A stretch of 22,500 nt of DNA, taken from contig JAHBMJ010000627.1 of assembly GCA_018398765.1 (NCBI GenBank), positions 1 through 22,500 on the forward strand, in the 5' to 3' direction. Positions 1 through 8,387 of the stretch are shown here, one piece after another; the stretch's first letter is position 1; each line of letters starts with the position of its first letter. A program made the position numbers and the translations under genes. The notes under the pieces were generated by a model. It was given only the letters and a program-made list of their open reading frames with translations. It had not been told where the DNA came from and did no database searches. Origin of the DNA: Chromera velia. Its lineage: Eukaryota > Sar > Chromeraceae.

Positions 1-1500
1 AAGTTGGTCTTCTGAAGAAAAAGAAAAAAAGAGAAAAGAGAGAAAAAGAGAAGTGGTCTCACCTCTCCGTTTTATCTCTCTCCCCCTGCTGCCCCTCAGA
101 AAGCTTCTGAGATGCATGATACATATGTATGCATGGAATTTGCATTCACGAGGGCATGTTTCGATCAGTCTACATATTGCATGAACATGTGTATATCCTT
201 CAATGTATACGCATCTTAGTATGCTGTCACCAAAAGACTTTAAGAATGTACATTGAATGATTGTATGGTATTCTCTCTCCATTTGTATGCCATTTTGAGG
301 GCTGTTTCAGATGATGTGAGGAGTGCACTACTCTGCATGTACACACTACCTATATTATTGTATGGCAACATTCTTCCCTCTTCCCATCCTCCTATCTGCA
401 TGTTCACTGATTTCTCTCCTTTTCTCTCCAGCTCTCATCAAGTTTAAGTCAGCCTGTGTACTTCATCTCATTATATGGATAACCTTGTATCTGTATGGTC
501 CGCCTTCAATGGCCCTTCATATTAAATGAATATTTTTCGTTATGAACATTAACGTACAGGAAACAAGTACAGTAAACGGGTCCAGTAAAAAGAAGGTCTA
601 TTAGATAAGTACACCTACACCTCACGTACAGTACGTTCATGGGAATGTTCATGGATGTCTATACGGAGTAGAAAGGCAAGTGATTTCAGTCAGACTGCAC
701 GTGCATGCCTCCGCTACCGAATGAGTTGCATACTTATGAATTCACAAATACATTGACTGTTTTAAGTGTATGAAGAGAATAAATTAAATTTTATAATGGA
801 AGTAGAAAGGGCAATGTGTTATGCATAGATATCCATAAGTATGAGCGCGTGGAATCGCTCATATAAGAAGGGGAAATGTGTTACGCTTTCAGTTTTCTAT
901 AGAAAAAAAAAGAGAAAACTTGTAAGGAAGAAAAAAAAATTTTAGAAAGAAAGATAATATATATATATGCTGCCTTATAGGGTTAACGGGTATTTACCTA
1001 TCATCCAAAAAATGCTGTAGAAAATTATAAAAAAATTAAATAATAATAAACTAATATAGAATGAGCTATATTATGAGTATAAATAAAATAATAATATCGT
1101 TTCTCATAACAATATCATAAGCAGCTAGAGTAAAGCAAAATTGTAAAATACATGCAAAATGTAACCAAATAATGAGTCGGGTACTAGATCAGGCCAGGTT
1201 TACCTGTCAGTACATAAGCCTAAAACCCATCGTTGCTTTTAGACAGAGTGTTGTCAATATTGCTATACGTAGTGGGATTTGTATGGCTGAGATGGTTGTA
1301 TAGGCCGCTGGGTCAGAAGAGGAAGGCTCAGGGATTGACTATGATGTAAATAGCCTAACAAGAATCATAGTTAAGTACGACTTGTCGACCCGCTTGTCAA
1401 ACTTATTGGCAAGCTCATTAAAGGACTGCAGGCATAGGCATAAGAAGAGAAGTGCAAAGAAATTTTGTATGTTTCATGAATAAGGATATGAAAACTTTTG
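1..1500. other. AT-rich gene-free region
   Basis: I see no open frame with protein-like composition and no convincing exon here. The stretch is AT-rich, with runs such as the A-rich block near 900-960 and AT-only strings near 1020-1110. Short open frames at 253-529 translate to low-complexity, hydrophobic peptides without recognisable motifs and are most likely chance. I see no tRNA-like cloverleaf and no CRISPR-like array. Confidence 0.6.
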
Positions 1501-1531
1501 CGAACTCTCTGGAGAGTGTGCTTTAGGTTTA

Positions 1532-1567
1532 GTCGATCTTTTTGTCGATCTTCTTGTCGATCTTTTT
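1532..1567. repeat. 12-bp tandem repeat, three copies
   Basis: The unit GTCGATCTTTTT occurs three times head to tail at 1532-1543, 1544-1555 (one mismatch, TTCTT) and 1556-1567. A further single copy lies at 1682-1693 and runs straight into GTCGAAC, the core of the 21-bp array that starts about 220 bp downstream. The shared GTCGA core suggests that the small repeats between 1.5 and 2.1 kb are related. Confidence 0.75.
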
Positions 1568-1841
1568 GTTGTACGACCGTTTAGAGATGGCAAAACATAC
1601 TAAAGACAAAACGGAATACATAAAACATATAAGAAAATTAAGAAGGGAAAAAAGAGACACACATGCAAAAAGAAAGAACGTGTCGATCTTTTTGTCGAAC
1701 TCTGGCTCAGATGGCTTTTTATGTTGAACAATTGCATAACATTTTTGCAAGGTTGCAACTTTTCATGAAATTCATGATCTTGACGATCCCGATCCTACTT
1801 TCAAAGAAGTGAAATTTGAATTCAGAAATCTGCAACTTGGT

Positions 1842-2082
1842 TTGTTGGACTTCGGTTCCGTATGTCGAACCCCGATTCCGTATGTCGGACCAGTGACTTC
1901 CGTATGTGACTTTTAAGTTGTCGAACCTCCAATCTCACTTGTCGAACGTTAAATCTCACTTATCGAACCTTCAATCTCGCTTGTCGAACCTTCAAGCTCA
2001 GTTGTCAGACCTTCAACCTCACTTGTCGAACCTGCAAGCCCGTTTATCAAACCGACAAGGCCACTTATCGGACTCGTCAACT
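1842..2082. repeat. 21-bp minisatellite, about 8 units plus degenerate leader
   Basis: From 1915 to 2082 there are eight consecutive 21-bp units with the consensus CACTTGTCGAACCTTCAATCT, each with a few substitutions. Before this, 1842-1913 carries looser repeats of TTCCGTATGTCGAAC at about 20-22 bp spacing. Because 21 is seven codons, the + strand reads as leucine heptads (for example LSNLQSH, LSNLQSR, LSNLQAQ) for about 60 residues. This frame has no ATG, opens at a GTG and ends at 2098, so I read it as repeat DNA rather than a gene. Confidence 0.8.
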
Positions 2083-2137
2083 CCGGTGAGGCACAGCTAG
2101 GTAGGCTCCGAATTCACCAAAAAGGGGAGGTCGTAAC

Positions 2138-2166
2138 ATATATGTATGTGTGTGTGTGTGTGTGTG

Positions 2167-2206
<40 letters not shown>

Positions 2207-2265
2207 TGGCTGGCAAAGAAACCATGTTGTTTGTATGTCTGTAGGTCTTCTTTTCTCTGTTTCTT

Positions 2266-2306
<41 letters not shown>

Positions 2307-2315
2307 CACACACAC
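2138..2315. repeat. Compound (TG)n/(TA)n/(CT)n/(CA)n microsatellite
   Basis: TG dinucleotides run at 2147-2167 and 2175-2202, separated by a short TA block. After about 70 bp of mixed sequence come (CT)n at 2272-2302 and (CA)n at 2304-2315. Open frames across this interval encode VCVC or SLSL dipeptides only and are products of the repeat. Confidence 0.9.
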
Positions 2316-3104
2316 ATGCGTGCGCGCCTTCCCCCCCACCCCTCTCTCTTCTCCTCTTATGGCTCCCCCAGACCCCCCCTACCTCTTTTTTTCTCTCTCT
2401 ATCTCCACGTCTGTATGTTCATTTTATTTAATTTTGCTTTGCTGCTTTGTGTATTATCTGTGTGGGGTAACAGAGTTGTGCCTCACTCCGTGATGCTACC
2501 GCCGTTGCCTAAACCGCTTAGACTTGTGGTTGGACTCTTGTTTAACCGTCTGACCGAATGTCTGGACTGAGGTGTTCTCTTTGATCTCCAAATCGTACCG
2601 TGGTGTGCCATTGACCGCAGATTCGGTCTACATACCCCATTAACATGTATCAAAATAAACGATAAATTAATTTACTGTATATCACAAACCCGTGCATGTA
2701 TGTTGGGCTCTGCAGAGACCGCTTCAAAGTATGTGAGAAATACGGGGCGGCCAACGATAAATTCGAGGGTCAGATCGATTTTTTCTTACTCTTCTACCTG
2801 CATGGTGATCGATCTGTATATCTCGTTGTCCGTTCAGGAAGGCGCACTGACTTGTCCATCTGTGAGGCTAGCTGTATTGTTCCTCAATCTATGCATTTTT
2901 TTGATTTCTTTCTTGCTTCTCTGCAGTGTAGTGGACTTTGAATGGTGTAGGCCTAGGGTGTAGGCACCTGCAGGCTCTTTTTTTTGCATCCCTCTCTGTT
3001 TGAGTGCAACTTTCCGATCGTGTGTTCCCGTCTGTTCTTCACCTGTATGTTTTTGTAATCAGTTTCCTGACCCATTGCTAATTAACTCCCGACTGTGTTT
3101 TTAG
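2316..3104 (+). other. Intergenic or 5' intron sequence of locus A
   Basis: There is no long coding frame. The stretch contains CTGCAG acceptor-like sites (2711-2715 and 2921-2926), a good donor GTATGT at 2729 and a 9-bp perfect inverted repeat (CAGATCGAT 2771-2779 and ATCGATCTG 2808-2816). Since the exon at 3105 starts in phase 0 and is not an initiating exon, the gene must begin upstream, and part of this interval is probably intron. Confidence 0.4.
2716..2728 (+). CDS. Possible 13-nt micro-exon of locus A
   Basis: The 13 bases are bounded by an acceptor GGGCTCTGCAG on the left and the donor GTATGTGAG on the right. They read (x)DRFK and end in phase 0, which matches the phase-0 start of the next recognised exon at 3105. 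So short a segment can match by chance. A competing candidate begins after the acceptor at 2926 and could splice from 2956 (also phase 0) or from the donor at 2945 (phase 2, incompatible). Treat as tentative. Confidence 0.2.
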
Positions 3105-3329
3105 GATGTAACAAGATTTCTTACCACCTATGCAGACAAAGCATGTGTTTTATCTGTGGGCGGTCACGTCAGATCTTGAACTGTAGACTCTCCTGCACAA
3201 AAAAAAACGAACTGCAGCCTGCAGGTATGGAAAAAGTCTCGCCCATGCAAGACATGCATATGAAAGGACCGCCTTTTGTTTTTCTATTTTCTCTCTCTCC
3301 ATTATCATGACATGATATAGCTCAATCAG

Positions 3330-3366
<37 letters not shown>

Positions 3367-6270
3367 ATGTGCGCGCGCGCGCGTCGAGCGACAAAATATT
3401 TTAAGATTCCTCTCTGCAGACACAGCATTCAGGGTCAGCAGTGAATTACAGTTTGAGCAACATGTAAACGTGCATTTGGAAGCACTGTAGAAGTACTCTA
3501 CAAAATTCCCTTTTATCGTATTTTTGACTCTCAAGACGGGTGGCCGGTGAGTGTGATGCCTAAATAGCCTTCATCACCTTCTATCCCATGCAGAAAGTGT
3601 GACTGACTCATTTCTTTAGCTCTTTCGATCACGTGGTGTCTTCCCTCTTTATCTATATGGTCATGCATTCGTTTTCATGTAGGGGAGAAGGGCAGCGGCC
3701 CTTGTTTCGGGAGGGTAGTGTGAGCGGCTGCAAGCCAGAATCGTTGCTAAGCAACGGGACGTGGAGGAGTTTGAGAGGCTGGCCATTGAAGTAAGACTTA
3801 GTGTAATGAACCCCCATAGACACAGTCCTGTCTGAATAACAGTCAGTGTGTTTAGCGGTAGATTTTTATGCCTGCCGCTGCCCTCATTCTGTTTTGTACT
3901 TTGGCGCTAGAAGTGCTTAATTTGTCAATCAATTTTGGTCTTCTCCCTAGACTTCCCGCCCTCACTCCTCTCTGCATGGCACGACGTGCTTCATCTCTGC
4001 AGGTAAAGAGGGCAATGCCAGTGGTATACAGAGCAGTGCAGGCACTGAAGGCGGTAACTGAAGTTTAGATCTGGTCAGCTCGGGATTAGGCATCCCTAGT
4101 GGGCATCTACCCTTTGTGAAGCATGACAATTAACCAGGTTGCCCTGATTCTGCACTGCAGACATCAGAAAGTGCAATTAAGATTCTTGCATCGAGGCCTT
4201 TTTATTGCTTTCACCTTCTGTAGGTGCAAACAGTTGCTGAATTCTTCTTGCTCCCAGACAACCAGTCACAAATGAATATGTTCGCTTCCTGATGCTTTTG
4301 CAGGCTCAAGGTCAAGGAAGAGGTCTTTGAAGGACCTGAAGAGCAGCTCCAGAGACTGCGAGTATGTACTAGATCTTCCCTATCTTAATTTCCTGTGTGG
4401 CACTGAATCTTTACCAATTCATAGAACTTCAAAGGGTATGATAAACTTGCAAGCTGTCGACTTATGAATGTTTTTTATATTAATTTGAAGCGACGCATCT
4501 CCTCCTTTCCGCGTTTTTCTCTTCTCGATCACTCAAATTTATTTTGCATAATCAAAGAAAACCAAGGCAGCACATGGCGAACTTCAAGGCAGATTCTATG
4601 CGAAGTCCTTATTCAATCGACAAACTGTCGTGGGATGAAAGACCTAGTATCTGGATCACATGTCAGAGCGGACTAAATTAATATAGTATGCCACAGTAAT
4701 GTGAACTTCAGCTGGCTTCAAGGATCCTTTGACTGAATCATATGAGCTGCTTGCAGGCAAAGCTCGACGATGTGCGGCGATCTGCGAAACGCCTCAAAGC
4801 AGTTTTAGACTACTATATGCTCCCGCGCGGAAAGTAAGTCAGGCTCCATCATGCACACCTCAGTGAAAATTATGAAATCATTGGGATTCTGCTTTGAGTC
4901 CCGGGCCTTCCTAAACGAACTGCAAAAGATTTTTATTTAATTGGGACCATGAATGTGGATCTCTTCTTCATTCTTCTTTTCAGAATCAGATCGAATCTCT
5001 TTGTCTTTCTAACGTGTTTTGGATCCTTGATTATTTCTCGCTAATTTTTTAAATTTCCTCCAGTTTTTTCTCTTTTATACTTTCTTTCTTTCTTTCTTCC
5101 TTTCTTTTTTTCTATCTTGCTTACTTACTTACTTTCTTTCTTTTTTCCTTCATTCCTTCCCTCCGCCCTTCCTTCCTGTCTTCCTTCCTTTATCCCTTAC
5201 TTTCTTCCTTCCTTCCTTCTTACTACTCATTCATTCATCCATTCGACCATTCATTCATTTGCACACTTCTTCCTTCCTCCCTTCCTCACTTTGTTTATTC
5301 AATGAATCATCAACTCAGTCAGTCAGTCAGTCAGTTAGTCAGTCAGTCAGTCAGTCAGTCGTTCTTAGTTTGCATACCTTCTTCTTCCACTGTCTGCTTC
5401 TTCACTCTCCTCACTTCCCTTCCATCGTAGTTGTGGCTCAATCTTCCTGGCACCTGTGTAGCGCACCTCTTTTCTAAAACCAGATGTGCTATATGTGTTT
5501 TGCTTCTCGCTGGTTTCTGTCTTGGCGGTGATTATAGAGTGTTGTAGCTCCAGTGTATCGTCTCTAAAAGGTCACCTGTTTCTCTCTTTGTTGTTTTCGA
5601 TTTGCAGGCGACAAGAAAAACTGTTCGGCACTCTGTTCGAAGTGGAAAAGGTTTGCTTAAGGCTTATAGACAGGGTTTTTTTTCAAAAACAGTTGAATTT
5701 GGATGGACCAGCCCTTTTAAGTTTTATCAGCTTTTTCTCTTAGAGAGTCTTCATGAAATCAAAAGATTTTTGGTATTTTGTGGTGTCTTTGAGACCTTTC
5801 CTTTCTTTTTTTCTCTTTATTTTCACTTCGAACATATCACAGACAACTCTCTGTTATGGACTGTACGGGCATGCAGGCTGTCGAGGAAGCGGGAAAAGCC
5901 TCCTTGACAGCGGCCGCTGCAGAGAACGCAGCACACCCGGCAGCAGCAGTAGTAGGAGGGCCAGCTGGGGACAAAGGACGAGCCAGGTGGGTTTTTGGAC
6001 CAAAAAATTGCAGTGGTAGAGGCAAAAACGATGTTTGAAAAGCTGGAATGAAGAATGTTTTTAGGTTGGCCAAACCTGTTCTGCAGCTCCCATTACAGCT
6101 CTGAAAGAAAAATATTGTTTATCTTTGTGAATCTCTTGTGTGTTCTATTTATCTTTTGGACCCCAAAACCCCCCTTCCTTGGTGCACGTATCCTTTTAAG
6201 AAGGCCTGTTAATTCGATTTCCACATTATAATCAATCGATTGTAGAAGGAGGCGCCGGGACCGCTCTTAG
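3105..6270 (+). CDS. Locus A: intron-rich host gene, helical protein with formin-tail-like C-terminus (5' end not found)
   Basis: I assembled this chain by splice sites and phase. Exons: 3105-3144 (DVTRFLTTYADKA), 3420-3463 (TAFRVSSELQFEQH), 3719-3790 (ERLQARIVAKQRDVEEFERL), 4003-4053 (VKRAMPVVYRAVQALKA), 4224-4264 (VQTVAEFFLLPDN), 4304-4361 (LKVKEEVFEGPEEQLQRLR), 4757-4833 (AKLDDVRRSAKRLKAVLDYY), 5608-5650 (RQEKLFGTLFEVEK), 5877-5986 (Ala-rich) and 6246-6270 (RRRRDRS, stop TAG). All junction phases agree, about 185 residues in total. The product is charged and helical. The pattern helix, LDYY, RQEKLFGTL, then a basic tail resembles the end of a formin FH2 domain followed by a DAD-like tail. 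That is inference; the upstream exons do not obviously match FH2, so another coiled-coil protein is possible. An AATAAA at 6388 supports a 3' end. Donors range from strong (GTAAGT at 4834, GTATGT at 4362) to weak (GTTTGC at 5651). Confidence 0.6.
3334..3383. repeat. (TG)n followed by (GC)n microsatellite in intron
   Basis: A TG run at 3334-3360 is followed by ATATGTATGT and then an alternating GC run at 3369-3383. Alternating purine-pyrimidine tracts of this kind can adopt Z-DNA (established knowledge). It sits in the locus A intron, about 35 bp before the acceptor of the exon at 3420. Confidence 0.85.
3683..3790 (+). CDS. Locus A exon with two in-phase acceptors and an in-frame TAG
   Basis: The preceding exon ends in phase 0 at 3463. 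Two AG sites can open this exon in the same frame: TTTTCATGTAG ending at 3682, or GGGTAG ending at 3718. From the first site the frame reads GRRAAALVSGG, then TAG (3716-3718), then CERLQARIVAK onward. From the second site the TAG is itself the end of the intron and is removed. The coding signal downstream of 3719 is strong (helical, charged), so I prefer 3719, although its pyrimidine tract is poor. The donor GTAAGA at 3791 is good. Confidence 0.5.
5040..5300. repeat. Polypyrimidine (TTTC)n/(TTCC)n tract in intron
   Basis: The + strand is almost purely C and T for roughly 200 bp, built from TTTC, TTCC and CTTA tetramers, with CATT tetramers at 5220-5262. It lies in the long intron 4834-5607 of locus A. 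Open frames here encode only S/F/L/P-rich strings such as SFLPSFLPS and are repeat products. Confidence 0.85.
5315..5360. repeat. (TCAG)n tetranucleotide microsatellite
   Basis: About eleven TCAG units run from 5315 to 5360 with one interruption (TTAG near 5335). The tract is within the same intron as the polypyrimidine run just upstream. Confidence 0.9.
5877..5986 (+). CDS. Locus A exon, Ala-rich linker after the helical part
   Basis: The exon opens after ATGCAG at 5876 in phase 0 and closes at the donor GTGGGT (5987) in phase 2. It begins AVEEAGKASLTAAAAEN, continues Ala/Pro/Gly-rich and ends GDKGRA. The composition switches from charged helix to low-complexity linker, as expected after a folded domain. 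The phase-2 end fits both the 25-nt terminal exon at 6246 (RRRRDRS, stop) and a longer GC-rich frame at 6783, so the true C-terminus is open. Confidence 0.6.
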
Positions 6271-6387
6271 AGCAGGAGCCTCTATGGCATGGTTTACACC
6301 GCAAACGAAGCATTCAGTAGAAGATGCTGACAAAAAAGTGAGGAAACAGAAAGAATTCTGCAGATTCGATGGATAGAAGGGACTATG

Positions 6388-6393
6388 AATAAA
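6388..6393 (+). terminator. AATAAA polyadenylation signal, locus A
   Basis: AATAAA lies 118 bp past the TAG at 6268-6270 and is followed by T/G-rich sequence. Its position supports a transcript end for locus A at about 6.4 kb. An AATAAA hexamer alone is frequent by chance in AT-rich DNA. Confidence 0.4.
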
Positions 6394-6632
6394 AAAGTCT
6401 GCTGCAAGAGGGCTCTTCTAGCCCATGCCTTCAGTCTTGAAGTTCCTGGCTAATTCATTGATCATCAATTCAATCATCAATTCTTGAGCTTGCTAGTTAT
6501 TTGTATTCAACTGCAATCATATCGCCATTCTAAGGCATACTCTTCTAATTAGGTAAGCAAACATTTGTACGCTTACTAGTTCATGCATGTTATATTTTTT
6601 TTTTTAAACTTGGTCCTTTCTAATTAAAACTT

Positions 6633-6670
6633 ATATTTTTTAAAGTAAAGATCGTTTTTTTAAAAAATAT
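6633..6670. repeat. 12-bp AT-rich inverted repeat
   Basis: ATATTTTTTAAA at 6633-6644 is mirrored by TTTAAAAAATAT at 6659-6670, a perfect 12-bp stem with a 14-nt loop. It sits immediately before a GC-rich palindrome at 6695-6708. Confidence 0.75.
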
Positions 6671-6694
6671 AAAAAATGTAGCCCGGGGGCCTCC

Positions 6695-6708
6695 GGCGTC
6701 TAGACGCC
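6695..6708. repeat. 14-bp perfect palindrome
   Basis: GGCGTCTAGACGCC is self-complementary over its whole length. It marks a sharp switch from AT-rich sequence (6590-6680) to GC-rich sequence (6680-7330). I see no known site that explains it. Confidence 0.7.
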
Positions 6709-6782
6709 CTAATTTACCAGCCTGATGCAGGACCAGAGAGACACTAAAGAGTGACTGACCTTTTTTTGTCCACCGCATGCAG

Positions 6783-7038
6783 GTCGCACCGCGGCTTTCT
6801 GGGACCCATGCATGCAGCTATCTCAGTGGCCCCGATTGAACTCCACGGCCGTCTCTGCATGTTTCGTGACTTCATCCTCTTTTGTGAAAGAAAACGACGG
6901 TCCCCTTCCTGGTCGGATTTGCGGAGGGTGAATTCCGGTCCCGGCCTTTCCATTCGTCCCTTCGCCCCGATCCAGAGAAAAGAGCGACGCGCACACGGCA
7001 GCCCATCCATACGGGGTGGCGGGGCGCCTGCGACAGAG
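6783..7038 (+). CDS. Putative GC-rich exon, disordered basic product
   Basis: After a strong acceptor (TTTTTTTGTCCACCGCATGCAG, ending at 6782) one frame stays open for 85 codons to the donor-like GTGTGC at 7039. Entry in phase 2 matches the end of the exon at 5986. The product starts SHRGFLGPMHAAISV and ends RGGGAPATE, with a basic stretch IQRKERRAH; it looks disordered. A 42-nt intron (7039-7080) would lead to a phase-0 segment VTDLELGRIPPPSR (7081-7122). The antisense frame is also open for 100 codons, so GC-rich composition alone could explain the opening. Confidence 0.3.
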
Positions 7039-7123
7039 GTGTGCATGTTGTGAGGTGTGCACGTTTCCTGACTGTTTTAGGTCACGGACCTCGAGTTGGG
7101 TCGGATACCCCCCCCCTCCCGAG

Positions 7124-7147
7124 GTTCAGAAGTCCGCACTTCTGAAC
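7124..7147. repeat. Perfect 10-bp inverted repeat, 4-nt loop
   Basis: GTTCAGAAGT (7124-7133), loop CCGC, ACTTCTGAAC (7138-7147). This forms a stable hairpin in DNA or RNA. It overlaps the end of the candidate exon at 7081, where it would sit at the donor. Confidence 0.75.
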
Positions 7148-7399
7148 TTTGAGCAAGGGGGGTCAAACCCCCCCGCCGCCAGGTCCAGACATGGGCTCAT
7201 TGTGGGTCCGGGAGGCGCCACCACGGGGCCAGAGGGGGTGGCAGCACCCTGCTCCTTCGACGCACGCAGCCGACTTTGCCTCTGTTGGCCAATAATAGGG
7301 TCTGAAGTCTCTTTTCCATCTTGAAGGTCCACAGGTTCAAAACTGCGAAGTCCTAAACCTCTGAGCAAACAGACTTTTCCCACATAAATGTTGCCACAA

Positions 7400-7456
7400 A
7401 AAACGCTCTGTCAGATGTTTTCTGACAGTTTTAGAAGATGTTTGACAGAGCGTTTT
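7400..7456. repeat. Nested inverted repeat (14-bp outer arms, 6-bp inner hairpin)
   Basis: AAAACGCTCTGTCA (7400-7413) pairs perfectly with TGACAGAGCGTTTT (7443-7456). Inside, GTCAGA (7410-7415) also pairs with TCTGAC (7421-7426), so the left arm can form two alternative hairpins. The 57-bp whole could be a tiny MITE-like or regulatory hairpin; it ends about 40 bp before the exon at 7494. Confidence 0.75.
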
Positions 7457-7493
7457 CTCAGTTTTGACTTTTTTTTCGGGAGTGCACTTTCAG

Positions 7494-8022
7494 GGCTCTG
7501 AAGGAGACGGCTATAACAACAGTTGCTGGCTCACCTCGTGTCGGCATGAAGTGGAGCTTGGAGGTGGGTCCAGTGAACACCAGCCGTCTTAGTCTTGTTT
7601 CCAACGTCTTTCTGCTTACTGCTTCTCCTCTTGTTCAAGCAGACAAGGGCTGCCGGCCTTATCTAGGTATTAAAGTACTGCTGCCCTCATCGCTCTCCTT
7701 ACTCTTTCCTTACAGGTCACAGTCTTGGGAGCCCCGGGGTCAACCCCCAAGTCAGCCTGTCCGGACCCGCTGCTTTTTAGGCTCTTGGTTTTGTCTTTAG
7801 GACCTTGTGCATACAGAATAAGCTAGACAGAAGTGCTTCCTTGACTGCACAAAGCGTGAACGCCTGTCCCTCCGTGTTTACAGGTGTTGGTGGACAAAGA
7901 CTTGGGAACACCTGCAGGTCAGTTAAGAAAGCACGGCTTGCTCTCTCGTTTTGTATGATGATTTGCTTAGCATCTAGCTTCTTTGTCCTGCTAGGAGCTT
8001 GACAGAAATATACAAGGGAGGT
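7494..8022 (+). CDS. Locus B: four phase-linked exons of an unidentified protein
   Basis: Exons: 7494-7563 (ALKETAITTVAGSPRVGMKW), 7716-7758 (VTVLGAPGSTPKSA), 7884-7917 (VGGQRLGNTC) and 7997-8022 (SLTEIYKG). Acceptors are ACTTTCAG, CCTTACAG, GTTTACAG and TCCTGCTAG; donors are GTGGGT, GTCCGG, GTCAGG and GTCACT. Junction phases 0, 1 and 2 agree in order. I do not recognise the family. The first exon needs a phase-2 donor upstream, and the last ends in phase 1. Several frames after acceptors between 8093 and 8127 are open and reach TGA at 8276 or 8328, so the terminal exon cannot be chosen by eye. It may be a separate gene or more 3' exons of locus A. Confidence 0.4.
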
Positions 8023-8381
8023 CACTGAGAGAGGGTCGATGGAGAGTCTGCTGGAGCCTCCATTTTTTGACCGCCTCTTCTGAAGCTTTGCACAGCTCTC
8101 AGTCCTGCCAGACATTTTTCCACCCAGAACAATCGCTCAGCTTTCATGCATTTGGATATCTTCTACTTGCTCCGTGTATGTCAGTCTTTCAAAGCGGTCC
8201 ATACTATCCCGACGCAAGTGCTACTTACTCGTTCATCCTTTCTCATTTGTGGCAATCCGTACTGGTCTCCCTCTGAACATCTGGATCTACCTATAGACCT
8301 GTTCTTCTTTTTCACAGTTTCTTATTGACACACGCAGAACGATTTGCAAGCTTTTACGCCGTGTAGTATGAGTTCTTTATG
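8023..8381 (+). other. Possible terminal exon and 3' UTR of locus B
   Basis: The interval has several acceptor-like AG sites after pyrimidine tracts (8093, 8109, 8127). Each could continue the phase-1 end of the 8022 exon, in different frames. None of the resulting peptides shows clear protein-like composition. It is followed by a poly(A) signal, so at least part is probably 3' UTR. Confidence 0.3.
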
Positions 8382-8387
8382 AATAAA
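8382..8387 (+). terminator. AATAAA polyadenylation signal, locus B
   Basis: AATAAA is followed within 15 bp by GT/CT-rich sequence (TTGTCTCTGTGCTCTGTTC), the usual arrangement of a poly(A) signal and downstream element. It lies 54-106 bp after the two candidate stops of locus B. Confidence 0.45.

Noticed and set aside
2097-2570. Overlapping open frames on both strands across the TG/CT tract
   Set aside because: They encode dipeptide repeats produced by the microsatellite.
5117-5477. Open frames rich in Ser, Phe, Leu and Pro, and a QSVS-type repeat
   Set aside because: They are translations of the TTTC/TTCC and TCAG repeats inside an intron.
3683-6330. UAG reassigned to Gln in the host (reading through the TAG at 3716 and 6268, stopping at TGA 6328)
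   Set aside because: The frame does continue to a TGA at 6328, but splicing at 3718 explains the first TAG, an AATAAA follows the second, and one element TAG replaces a Tyr rather than a Gln. Kept only as an alternative.
7777-8115. Antisense open frame of 112 codons
   Set aside because: It overlaps the + strand exons of locus B; no domain is visible and there is no matching splice or promoter signal on the - strand.
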